A DNA stretch of 14,796 bases from Clostridiales bacterium (GCA_031285815.1 JAITVM010000251.1:1-14796); one strand, 5' to 3'; shown: positions 6,488 through 13,648, counted from the first letter of the stretch. Notes: generated from the letters alone by a model not told the origin. Translations and numbers: made by a program.

Positions 6488-6952
6488 GTGATTGACGCAA
6501 TAAGTTGTGGAGGCGTTGTCTTCCATAAAGGTAAAGTCCTCTTGTTATATAAAAACCAATACGGAAGGCATTTAGGATGGGTTATGCCGAAGGGAACTGT
6601 CGAATCAGGCGAAACATTTAAACAGACTGCCCTAAGGGAGGTAAAAGAAGAAACAGGCGTTGCTGCCCGGATTATAAAATATATCGGTAAAACTCAATAC
6701 AGCTTCCGGAGTTCTGAAGAAATAGTAAACAAGAATGTTCATTGGTATTTAATGGTTGCAAGTTCTTTTTATTGTAAACCCCAGGCCGAAGAATTTTTTT
6801 CTGACGCTGGTTATTACAAACAGCATGAAGCTTACCACCTTCTCAAATTTCACGACGAGCGGCAGATTTTGCGTAAGGCTTTTGTAGAATATAATGAACT
6901 TAGGCGTAACAAAGAGTGGAATAAAAAGCTTTTTATTAATCAAAGAATATAA
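6488..6952 (+). CDS. Nudix hydrolase
   Basis: Nudix enzymes hydrolyse nucleoside diphosphates linked to another moiety, with Mg2+ bound by the Nudix box. The full box is present at about residues 36-58 of the 154-residue product: PKGTVESGE, then seven residues, then REVKEETGV, so the G-x5-E-x7-R-E-x-x-E-E-x-G pattern with all catalytic glutamates is intact. The N-terminal strand AISCGGVVFHKGKVLLLY and the later WYLMVA strand fit the fold. The sequence does not separate an Ap4A hydrolase from an oxidised-nucleotide or other house-cleaning enzyme. I start at the GTG at 6488, because GGAGG (6476-6480) lies 7 nt before it and a consensus promoter lies inside the upstream extension. An ATG at 6395 would add 31 residues without a good ribosome site. 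It ends 50 nt before the next gene with no terminator between, so the two may be cotranscribed. Confidence 0.9.
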   Translation: MIDAISCGGVVFHKGKVLLLYKNQYGRHLGWVMPKGTVESGETFKQTALREVKEETGVAARIIKYIGKTQYSFRSSEEIVNKNVHWYLMVASSFYCKPQAEEFFSDAGYYKQHEAYHLLKFHDERQILRKAFVEYNELRRNKEWNKKLFINQRI

Positions 6953-7002
6953 CCAAATTTTTGTATGTGACTTATCATACTTATACCTAGGAGGTCTTTG
7001 CA

Positions 7003-7275
7003 ATGAAAAAAAACTTTATCGAAGATATGCCTGTTGATGATTTGAAAAAAATTATGGCTAAGCTTAAACTAAAAAAATCATCACATGATAATAGGGCTAT
7101 CTTTTATTTAATTTTAGGCTCTATCATTCTTTCTTTAGCTGTGGCATTTTTGGTTATCAAATTAGTTGGCAAGAAAGAAGACGAAGATTTATTTGAAGAT
7201 TATGATGAAGACGATTATGATTACGACGATTATGATGAAGATGATGTATTTGCTGATGAAAAGGATTTTGAATAA
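7003..7275 (+). CDS. Small single-pass membrane protein with a highly acidic tail
   Basis: The 90-residue protein has three parts: a basic N-terminal stretch (about 1-31, with a lysine-rich helix KKIMAKLKLKK), one hydrophobic membrane segment (about 32-55, IFYLILGSIILSLAVAFLVI), and a C-terminal tail (59-90) of almost only Asp, Glu and Tyr, with a repeated D-x-D-D-Y pattern. No family is recognised. The charge pattern would place the basic end inside and the acidic end outside, but that is inference. A strong site, AGGAGG at 6990-6995, precedes the ATG, and a terminator follows 55 nt after the stop. The tail could bind cations or a basic partner; nothing in the sequence decides this. Confidence 0.8.
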   Translation: MKKNFIEDMPVDDLKKIMAKLKLKKSSHDNRAIFYLILGSIILSLAVAFLVIKLVGKKEDEDLFEDYDEDDYDYDDYDEDDVFADEKDFE

Positions 7276-7329
7276 ATATAGCCAACAAACTTAAACCTTA
7301 TTTATGAGGTTCTAACTTTTAAAATTATT

Positions 7330-7355
7330 GGGTGTTAGTTGAACACCCTTTTTTT
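7330..7355 (+). terminator. Intrinsic terminator after the acidic-tail gene
   Basis: GGGTGTT (7330-7336) and AACACCC (7342-7348) form a perfect 7-bp stem with a 5-nt loop, followed by seven T (7349-7355). Confidence 0.9.
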
Positions 7356-7443
7356 ATGCGATTTTTCATTTGTATATTATGTATATATTTATTAGAAACA
7401 TATATGAATATTATACAAATTTAATATTTATTCAGAAATTCTA

Positions 7444-7472
7444 TTTACAAACTACAAAACCTTGTATATAAT
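7444..7472 (+). promoter_or_regulatory. Sigma-A promoter at the head of the 1.1-kb non-coding region
   Basis: TTTACA (7444-7449) and TATAAT (7467-7472) with a 17-nt spacer. A second possible promoter follows, TTGATA (7486-7491) and TATAAT (7507-7512), with a short 15-nt spacer. No plausible coding start follows either for nearly 1 kb. Confidence 0.75.
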
Positions 7473-7478
7473 ATATCC

Positions 7479-8427
7479 ATAGTGGTTGATAAATTAAGTG
7501 AGTGTATATAATATGGTTGCCTGAAGAAAATCATTAGCCTTTCAGCGTAAATTATACAGGGTTTTAATTAATATCACCATTATATAAGGTCTAAAATTTA
7601 TGAATTTAGTTTTAAGTATTTTGTTTTTGCAAGTGCTACAAAACTAATTGCCTATCAATGTAAAATAAGGCGGGGATAGAGCCCAGTTTATTTTTTGTTA
7701 TTAGTTTTTTAGCTAGTGGGTGGATGACCCTAATATCTATAATGTAAAAGAATTAAAAAGTGGCTGGTTTTGTTTAATTAAAGTATGTTTAGTGATACCC
7801 CGAAAGAAAGGTATCAGCCAACCTTGTAGTAAAAGTTATCGGCTTATAAAAGCCAAAGTTGTGTGCCATTGTGTGTTAAGTTTTCATAGGTTACACAAAT
7901 ATTAATTTAGAACAATAACAAGCTATAGGTTGAATGCTAAAATAAAATTTTAGCAGTATGAAATATCATTACCCCCACTATCTTTTCATTAGGGCTTTCC
8001 GCAGGTGTACCATAATAAGGTAGGTAATGTTTTTTGAAAGGTATGGTTAACCAAGTTTTTGTTTGTATTAAGTTATATATATTTGCAAGTTAAGGTTAAC
8101 CTAAGTTTTACATGCTTTAAGCTTTGCACATTATAAATTTTATACCTGAAAAAATGATTAGTTTTTGTTACAAAAAGCTGACATTCTCAATTTTGTCGGA
8201 TGCTTTTGGTTAATAGAGTTTATATTTTAAAAATATAATTAAAAGCATCAAATATTAAGGGGTTCTAGAACTGGTTTGTTTGATAAGTTATAAGCCAGTA
8301 AGAAGTTTCAAAATTTCTGAATTGTAGGGCCTAATAAAACCCCGAAAGGTGTTGAAGTATGGAGGATGTTTTTAGAAGAAAATCCTGACGCTAACCATAA
8401 TTATTAGTGTTGGGGTTTTCTTTTTTT
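7479..8427 (+). ncRNA. Candidate long structured non-coding RNA or very long leader
   Basis: Bounded by a consensus promoter and an intrinsic terminator, this stretch of about 950 nt has stops in all frames and no credible ribosome site. Perfect local stems include AATTAAA/TTTAATT (7751-7757/7773-7779), TGATACC/GGTATCA (7793-7799/7810-7816), GGCTT/AAGCC (7841-7845/7850-7854), TGCTAAAAT/ATTTTAGCA with a 3-nt loop (7935-7943/7947-7955), CATTACC/GGTAATG enclosing about 50 nt (7967-7973/8024-8030), GATGCTTTT/AAAAGCATC (8199-8207/8241-8249) and ACTGGTTT with AAGCCAGT, one G-U pair (about 8270-8299). Short motifs recur: ACCCCGAAAG (7797, 8339) and the palindrome GGTTAACC (8045, 8094). I see no RNase P, tmRNA, 6S, T-box, cobalamin-riboswitch or group I/II intron core. 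AT-rich DNA forms chance hairpins, so the RNA call is inference. Alternatives are a decayed gene or a long leader of the gene at 8477. Confidence 0.55.
8379..8427 (+). terminator. Intrinsic terminator closing the non-coding region
   Basis: The arm 8379-8394 (AAAATCCTGACGCTAA) pairs with 8404-8419 (TTAGTGTTGGGGTTTT) over 16 positions using several G-U pairs, with a 9-nt loop, followed by C and seven T (8421-8427). The 3' arm can alternatively pair with AAAACCCC at 8336-8343, which would disrupt the terminator. Confidence 0.8.
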
Positions 8428-8476
8428 GTTGTGAAATATTTTTTTCAAACTAAAAAGTAAAGGACAATTAGTTTAT

Positions 8477-8884
8477 ATGGATAATATTATCGTTGTTATG
8501 GAGAAAAATATTGAGACTGGCATATTAGAAAAGGAATATTGTTTAATTGAGGCCAATGAATATGGCGAATTGCTTGACGGCATATACGTTATTAACAAAA
8601 ACGGGGCACTCTATGTACATTTAAAAATAACTACAGGCAGGGATGTATCAGATTGGGAATACAGTGCCATATTTGATTATTATGACCCTGATGCCCTAAG
8701 TGGCGGGGGTTTGGAAATTCAAGAAATTTTAGATGAGTATAACCCAAGCTGGGAAATTATTTTCCCATGCCCCGATGAGGCTTTAGCGTTTCAAAAATCT
8801 GTTGTGTCCATATTAGAAAAACATTTTATAGAATTACAAGACACCTATAAAATTATCTCAGATAAAAAAGCCGATTATGAATAA
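8477..8884 (+). CDS. Conserved clostridial protein of unknown function, DUF6762-like
   Basis: A 135-residue soluble protein resembling, from memory, the clostridial family DUF6762: an opening NIIVVMEKNIETGILEKEY, a middle with LYVHLKITTGRDVSDWEYSA and IFDYYDPD (about residues 44-72), YNPSWEIIF (90-98), and a helical end with ISDKKADYE. It is acidic and has no signal peptide, membrane segment or obvious catalytic motif. Its ribosome site is unusually poor (AAAGGA at 8459-8464, 12 nt away) compared with its neighbours. No promoter is visible between the terminator at 8427 and its start, so its expression may depend on read-through from the promoter at 7444. An ATG seven codons in (8498) has no better site. 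Function is unknown. Confidence 0.75.
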   Translation: MDNIIVVMEKNIETGILEKEYCLIEANEYGELLDGIYVINKNGALYVHLKITTGRDVSDWEYSAIFDYYDPDALSGGGLEIQEILDEYNPSWEIIFPCPDEALAFQKSVVSILEKHFIELQDTYKIISDKKADYE

Positions 8885-8971
8885 TATATACAAGCCCGGA
8901 TTAACCCCAAAAAAATATCAGCCTATAACAATGCGGGATTTTAAAAAAACATGTCAGTTTCCCAAATATTC

Positions 8972-9000
8972 TTGACAATTGAAGTTTTTGATGATAAAAT
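8972..9000 (+). promoter_or_regulatory. Promoter of the rpsL-rpsG-fusA-tuf operon
   Basis: TTGACA (8972-8977) is a perfect -35 box, and TAAAAT (8995-9000) lies exactly 17 nt further. Transcription would start near 9007, leaving about 137 nt before rpsL. Confidence 0.75.
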
Positions 9001-9012
9001 CCATCCGTGTAT

Positions 9013-9106
9013 CAGTTACTATAGATTATTTCTATATAACTGCTTATTTTTTGTTTAAAGCGCATTGCTGCTGTAAAATAAGCACACATGTAAAATATTT
9101 TAGCAG
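9013..9106 (+). promoter_or_regulatory. Two-hairpin leader of the translation operon
   Basis: The first hairpin pairs CAGTTA-C-TATAGA (9013-9025) with TCTATA-TAACTG (9031-9042), a 12-bp stem with one bulged C. The second pairs CTGC-TG-TAAAATA (9068-9080) with TATTTTA-GCAG (9096-9106), an 11-bp stem with a 2-nt bulge. Neither has a terminator T-run. A ribosomal-protein autoregulatory site is possible but not shown. Confidence 0.45.
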
Positions 9107-9143
9107 AGAAAATAGAATTTAAACCAGGGAGGTGTATTTATTA

Positions 9144-9563
9144 ATGCCAACATTCAACCAGTTAGTAAGAAAAGGCAGGAAAACCATCGAGAAAAAATCT
9201 ACTGCCCCAGCGCTTCAAAGAACATTAAACACGCTTAGGAAGCGCCATACAGAATTATCAAGCCCACAAAAACGTGGTGTTTGTACATCTGTTAAAACAG
9301 CAACACCAAAAAAACCAAACTCGGCCCTTCGTAAAATAGCCAGGGTAAGGCTTTCTAACGGAATGGAGGTTACTGCGTATATTCCAGGCGAGGGCCACAA
9401 CCTTCAGGAGCATAGCGTTGTTTTGATTAGGGGCGGAAGGGTTAAAGACGTCCCGGGCGTCCGTTACCATATCGTAAGGGGCACGCTCGATACAGCAGCT
9501 GTTGCTAAAAGGGCACAAGCACGCTCCAAATATGGCGCTAAAAGGCCTAAGAAAGCTAAATAA
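9144..9563 (+). CDS. rpsL: 30S ribosomal protein S12
   Basis: S12 sits at the decoding centre of the small ribosomal subunit and controls accuracy of tRNA selection. The 139-residue product matches the family over its whole length: MPTFNQLVRKGRKT, SPQKRGVCTSVKT, TPKKPNSALRKIARVRLSNG, EVTAYIPGEGHNLQEHSVVL, RGGRVKDVPGVRYHIVRG and a basic tail with SKYGAKRPKK. The lysines whose substitution gives streptomycin resistance (TPKKPNS and GGRVKD) have the common sensitive form. The ATG at 9144 is the family start and lies 11 nt after AGGGAGG (9126-9132); an upstream GTG at 9132 overlaps that site and is not used. It is the first gene of its operon. A palindrome TTTCGCGAAA follows the stop codon (9566-9575). 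Confidence 0.97.
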   Translation: MPTFNQLVRKGRKTIEKKSTAPALQRTLNTLRKRHTELSSPQKRGVCTSVKTATPKKPNSALRKIARVRLSNGMEVTAYIPGEGHNLQEHSVVLIRGGRVKDVPGVRYHIVRGTLDTAAVAKRAQARSKYGAKRPKKAK

Positions 9564-9732
9564 TTTTTCGCGAAAGATTTGCTCGCCTTGTGCGATTCTA
9601 TATAAATCTGCTAAATTAATAGATATATTTAGTTAGTACAAGGGCATGAACCGTATTTTGCGAGTACCGGTGATATAATTTATATTATACAAATATCGGT
9701 GTATAATAATTATGATTAAGGAGGGAAGAATC
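9564..9732 (+). promoter_or_regulatory. Long structured rpsL-rpsG spacer with possible internal promoters
   Basis: This 169-nt gap is much longer than the 45-nt rpsG-fusA gap. CCTTGT (9586-9591) can pair with ACAAGG (9638-9643), enclosing a second stem CTAAAT/ATTTAG (9611-9616/9627-9632). Two -10-like elements follow: TGATATAAT at 9671-9679, an extended -10 without a good -35, and TATAAT at 9702-9707 with TTTATA at 9679-9684 and a 17-nt spacer. Both sit after the repeated word CGGTG. In E. coli the corresponding rpsL-rpsG spacer is the binding site for repressor S7; whether that applies here is inference. Confidence 0.45.
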
Positions 9733-10203
9733 GTGCCACGTAAAGGACATGTTACAAAAAGGGATGTACTGCCAGATCCAGTATACAATAGTAAAATTGT
9801 GACTAAACTTATTAATAATATTATGTTGGACGGTAAGAGGGGCACAGCTCAGCGTATAGTTTATGACGCTTTTAAGCGTGTCGCTGAGAAAAAAGAAACA
9901 GATGCATTAGAGGCTTTTGAAGAAGCCCTTAATAACATTATGCCTGTTTCCGAAGTAAAAGCCCGCCGTGTCGGCGGCGCAACGTATCAAGTACCAATGG
10001 ATGTAAGGCCAGAAAGAAGGTTTTCTTTAGGGCTCCGCTGGTTGGTTCTTTACAGCAGGAGAAGGGGCGAAAAAACTATGGAAGAGCGTCTGGCCAATGA
10101 AATTTTAGACGCCCTAAATAACTCAGGCGCTGCTGTCAAGAAAAAAGAAGAAACTCATAAAATGGCAGAAGCTAATAGGGCTTTCTCGCACTATAAGTGG
10201 TAA
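9733..10203 (+). CDS. rpsG: 30S ribosomal protein S7
   Basis: S7 nucleates assembly of the 30S head and contacts tRNA at the exit site. The 156-residue product has the standard length and blocks: PRKGHVTKRDVLPDPVYNSK, LINNIMLDGKRGTAQ, EEALNNIMPVSEVKARRVGG, YQVPMDVRPERRFSLGLRWL, and the ending RAFSHYKW. Translation starts at the GTG at 9733, 7 nt after AAGGAGGG (9718-9725). An in-frame ATG at 9712 would add seven residues absent from the family and would lie upstream of that ribosome site. fusA follows after 45 nt. S7 is the known feedback repressor of this operon in E. coli, so the spacer ahead of it deserves attention. Confidence 0.97.
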   Translation: MPRKGHVTKRDVLPDPVYNSKIVTKLINNIMLDGKRGTAQRIVYDAFKRVAEKKETDALEAFEEALNNIMPVSEVKARRVGGATYQVPMDVRPERRFSLGLRWLVLYSRRRGEKTMEERLANEILDALNNSGAAVKKKEETHKMAEANRAFSHYKW

Positions 10204-10248
10204 ACAAACGCTTCTGTTTTGCAGATAAAATTTTAAGGAGGAGTTAGA

Positions 10249-12333
10249 GTGTCTAAAAGGGCTTTTCCACTAGAAAAGACTAGAAATATCGGAATAATGG
10301 CGCACATTGATGCCGGGAAGACAACTCTCACCGAACGTATTTTATACTATACAGGGCGTACTTATAAAATTGGTGATACCCATGAGGGTACAGCCGTTAT
10401 GGATTATATGGAGCAGGAGCAGGAAAGGGGTATTACAATTACCTCCGCCGCTACTACTACACAATGGCATGACGTTAGGATCAATATTATAGACACACCC
10501 GGGCACGTTGACTTTACAGTTGAAGTTGAGCGCTCCCTCCGTGTTTTAGACGGCGCCGTTGGTGTCTTCAGCGCAAAAGAAGGCGTTGAGCCGCAATCGG
10601 AAACCGTATGGAGGCAGGCTGACAAATACCTCGTCCCCCGGATCGCCTTTATAAATAAAATGGACGTTGTGGGCGCAGATTTTTTCCGCGCTGTAGAAAT
10701 GATTAAAACCAGGCTCGGGGCCTCACCTGTACCTGTGCAAGTGCCCATTGGTTTTGAAGATACTTTTAAGGGTTTAGTGGACCTTATGACAATGAAAGCT
10801 TATGTATTTCCAGAAGACGATATAAATAGGTTTGATGAAATAGAAATACCTGATGATTTAGCCAATAAGTGTGAAGAATCAAGGATAGCAATGATAGAAG
10901 CTATTTCTGAAACAGATGAAAGCCTGATGGAAAAATACCTTAATGGCGAAGAATTGGAAATAAGTGAACTTAAAACGGCTTTAAGAAAAGCTTGTATCAA
11001 CAATGAGCTTACCCCAGTTTTTTGTGGTACGGCATACAGGAAAAAAGGCATCCAATTTTTATTGGATGGTATTGTAGATTATATGCCCGCACCAACTGAT
11101 ATCCCTTCGATAAAAGGTACCCTCCCAGATACCGGCGAAGAAATCGAAAGGCATTCTTCAGATAATGAGCCATTCTCAGCATTAGCTTTTAAAATTGTAA
11201 ATGACCCATTCGTTGGCAAGCTTTGTTTCTTCAGGGTTTACTCGGGTTCGTTAAAATCCGGGTCATATATATATAACTCTACTAAAGACAGGAAAGAGCG
11301 TATTGGGCGTATTGTACAAATGCATGCTAACCACCGCGACGAAATAGAAGAAGTTTTCGCCGGGGACATAGCTGCTGCAATAGGTTTTAAAAATACAACA
11401 ACAGGCGATACTATTTGCCCAGAAAATGACCAGGTTATTTTGGAGTCGATGAACTTCCCTGAGCCTGTTATCCATGTGGCGATAGAACCAAAAACTAAAG
11501 CCGGCCGGGATAAAATGGGTATTGCACTTTCTAAGCTTGCAGAAGAGGACCCTACTTTCAGGACTTATACAGACCATGAAACTGGCCAGACAATCATCGG
11601 CGGCATGGGCGAACTACACCTCGAAGTTATTGTCGACAGGCTATTGCGTGAATATAAAGTTGAAGCTAATGTTGGCAAGCCTCAAGTTGCTTATCGTGAA
11701 GCATTTAGAAAGCCTACTGATGTTGAAGGCAAATATGTTAAGCAGTCCGGCGGCCGCGGTCAATACGGGCATTGTAAGGTTAAATTTGAGCCGCTTGAAC
11801 TTAATAGCGACAAAACATACGAATTTGTCAATAGTATTATTGGCGGTGTAATCCCTAAAGAATATATACCGGCTATAGATAAAGGTATACAAGAAGCAAT
11901 GAACGCTGGCGTTATAGCAGGGTACCCTGTTGTTGGCGTTAAGGCTATTTTGTATGATGGTTCTTATCATGATGTTGACTCGTCTGAAATGGCATTCCAC
12001 ATTGCCGGCTCTATGGCGTTTAAAGATGCTATGCGCAAGTCTGACCCTGTACTTATTGAACCTATCATGAAAGTAGATGTCACTGTGCCTGAAGATTACA
12101 TGGGCGATGTAATGGGCGACATAAACAGCCGCCGCGGCCGCATCGAAGGTATGGAGGCAAGTTTCGGGGCCCAGATCATCCACTCATATGTGCCCCTTGC
12201 AGAGATGTTTGGGTATTCAACTGATTTACGTTCGGCAACACAAGGGCGTGGCGTTTATAATATGGAGGTCCATCATTATGAGCCTGTCCCTAAATCTATC
12301 CAAGAAAGCATTGTTTCTGGTAAAGCAAACTAA
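10249..12333 (+). CDS. fusA: Translation elongation factor G
   Basis: EF-G is the GTPase that moves tRNA and mRNA through the ribosome after peptide-bond formation and, with the recycling factor, splits ribosomes. The 694-residue product is full length. GTP-binding motifs are intact: AHIDAGKT (residues 18-25), the switch region ERGITITSA (59-67), DTPGH (82-86) and NKMD (136-139). Later family blocks include GGMGELHLEVIVDRLLREY and, in domain IV, QSGGRGQYGHCKV. The GTG start at 10249 lies just after AAGGAGGAG (10235-10243). The stop is followed by TTTCGCG, also seen just after rpsL. This looks like the housekeeping EF-G and not a divergent paralogue or a TetM-type protection protein. Confidence 0.97.
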   Translation: MSKRAFPLEKTRNIGIMAHIDAGKTTLTERILYYTGRTYKIGDTHEGTAVMDYMEQEQERGITITSAATTTQWHDVRINIIDTPGHVDFTVEVERSLRVLDGAVGVFSAKEGVEPQSETVWRQADKYLVPRIAFINKMDVVGADFFRAVEMIKTRLGASPVPVQVPIGFEDTFKGLVDLMTMKAYVFPEDDINRFDEIEIPDDLANKCEESRIAMIEAISETDESLMEKYLNGEELEISELKTALRKACINNELTPVFCGTAYRKKGIQFLLDGIVDYMPAPTDIPSIKGTLPDTGEEIERHSSDNEPFSALAFKIVNDPFVGKLCFFRVYSGSLKSGSYIYNSTKDRKERIGRIVQMHANHRDEIEEVFAGDIAAAIGFKNTTTGDTICPENDQVILESMNFPEPVIHVAIEPKTKAGRDKMGIALSKLAEEDPTFRTYTDHETGQTIIGGMGELHLEVIVDRLLREYKVEANVGKPQVAYREAFRKPTDVEGKYVKQSGGRGQYGHCKVKFEPLELNSDKTYEFVNSIIGGVIPKEYIPAIDKGIQEAMNAGVIAGYPVVGVKAILYDGSYHDVDSSEMAFHIAGSMAFKDAMRKSDPVLIEPIMKVDVTVPEDYMGDVMGDINSRRGRIEGMEASFGAQIIHSYVPLAEMFGYSTDLRSATQGRGVYNMEVHHYEPVPKSIQESIVSGKAN

Positions 12334-12371
12334 GCTTTCGCGCTAAATAAACAACAAATTTAATTTTATAC

Positions 12372-12400
12372 TTGAAAAATAAATATATAATAATTATAAT
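12372..12400 (+). promoter_or_regulatory. Internal promoter for tuf
   Basis: TTGAAA (12372-12377) and TATAAT (12395-12400) with a 17-nt spacer, inside the 103-nt fusA-tuf gap. It would let EF-Tu be made in excess of the other operon products. The start point would be near 12407, about 30 nt before the tuf ATG. Confidence 0.7.
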
Positions 12401-12436
12401 TGTTCTAAACCTATCTTGTAAGGAGGAAATTTTTAA

Positions 12437-13630
12437 ATGGCTAAGGCGAAATTCGAAAGAAATAAACCGCATGTTAACATCGGTACCATCGGTCACGTTG
12501 ACCATGGCAAAACTACTACAACTGCAGCTATAACTAAGGTTTTACATGAAAAATATAAACTCGGTGCTTTTGTTGATTTTGATAAAATTGATAAAGCCCC
12601 TGAAGAAAAAGAGCGTGGGATAACTATCTCTACTTCACACGTTGAGTACGAAACCCCTAATAGGCATTACGCCCACGTTGACTGCCCAGGTCATGCCGAC
12701 TATGTTAAAAACATGATCACAGGTGCTGCTCAGATGGACGGCGCAATCCTTGTTGTTGCTGCTACTGACGGCCCTATGGCCCAAACACGCGAGCATATCC
12801 TTCTCGCACGCCAGGTTGGCGTACCTTATATCGTTGTTTTCTTAAACAAATGCGATATGGTTGATGACGAAGAATTGCTTGAATTAGTTGAAATGGAAAT
12901 TAGGGACCTTTTAAATGAATATGAATTCCCTGGTGACGATATCCCTATAATCCGCGGCTCTGGCCTCAAAGCCCTTGAAGATTCTAACTCTAAATGGGCA
13001 GATTCTATCATCGAATTATTTAATGTTATTGATGAATATATACCTAACCCAGAGCGTGACGAAAGCAAGCCTTTCTTAATGCCTGTTGAGGACGTTTTCT
13101 CCATCACTGGCCGTGGTACAGTTTCAACCGGCCGTGTTGAGCGTGGCAGCCTTAAAATACAGGAAGAAATCGAAATTGTTGGGCTTTCTGAAGCACCCCG
13201 TAAAGCTGTTGTTACCGGTATTGAAATGTTCCATAAATTGCTCGACAGCGCAACTGCTGGCGATAATGTAGGCCTTCTGTTGCGTGGCGTACAAAGGGAC
13301 GAGATCTTCCGTGGGCAAGTTTTGGCTAAACCAGGCTCTATCACACCACATACTAAATTTACTGCACAAGTTTACGTTTTGACAGCTTCTGAAGGTGGGC
13401 GCCATAAGCCTTTCTTCAATAACTACAGGCCCCAGTTTTATTTCAGGACTACTGACGTAACTGGCGTTATCAACCTTCCAGAAGGTACAGAAATGTGTAT
13501 GCCTGGCGATAACATTGAAATGACAATTGAACTCATTCAACCAATCGCTATTGAGCAAGGCTTGAAGCTCGCTATCCGTGAAGGCGGCAGGACAGTTGGT
13601 TCTGGTTCTGTTGTTACAATTATTGAATAA
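12437..13630 (+). CDS. tuf: Translation elongation factor Tu
   Basis: EF-Tu is the GTPase that carries aminoacyl-tRNA to the ribosome. The 397-residue product is full length, with GHVDHGKT (19-26), the switch ERGITIST (59-66), DCPGH (82-86) and NKCD (137-140), then the two beta-barrel domains (ITGRGTVSTGRVERG; KPGSITPHTKF; YRPQFYFRTTDVTG). The ribosome site AAGGAGG (12420-12426) precedes the ATG. The C-terminal strand reads GRTVGSGSVVTIIE where many bacteria have GRTVGAGVV, and the domain II block reads GVQRDEIFRGQVL; these look like lineage variation. The residues I could place by eye among known elfamycin-resistance sites (ARQVGV, LAIREGG) have the sensitive form. It is the last gene of the operon; an internal promoter precedes it and a terminator follows 18 nt after the stop. 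Confidence 0.98.
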   Translation: MAKAKFERNKPHVNIGTIGHVDHGKTTTTAAITKVLHEKYKLGAFVDFDKIDKAPEEKERGITISTSHVEYETPNRHYAHVDCPGHADYVKNMITGAAQMDGAILVVAATDGPMAQTREHILLARQVGVPYIVVFLNKCDMVDDEELLELVEMEIRDLLNEYEFPGDDIPIIRGSGLKALEDSNSKWADSIIELFNVIDEYIPNPERDESKPFLMPVEDVFSITGRGTVSTGRVERGSLKIQEEIEIVGLSEAPRKAVVTGIEMFHKLLDSATAGDNVGLLLRGVQRDEIFRGQVLAKPGSITPHTKFTAQVYVLTASEGGRHKPFFNNYRPQFYFRTTDVTGVINLPEGTEMCMPGDNIEMTIELIQPIAIEQGLKLAIREGGRTVGSGSVVTIIE

Positions 13631-13648
13631 ATAATAAGCTTTTTATAT

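Noticed and set aside
7716..7735. T-box-like GGGTGG before ACCC
   Set aside because: It lacks the conserved TGGNACCGCG antiterminator core and no tRNA-synthetase or amino-acid gene follows; GGGT/ACCC is just a small stem.
7720..7905. 61-codon open frame inside the non-coding region
   Set aside because: The G-rich GGGTGG before its ATG is directly adjacent, too close to serve as a ribosome site. Its product has odd composition, resembles nothing I know, and spans several strong RNA hairpins.
11263..12183. Long minus-strand open frames within fusA (104 and 180 codons)
   Set aside because: They are shadows of the strongly conserved EF-G coding sequence.
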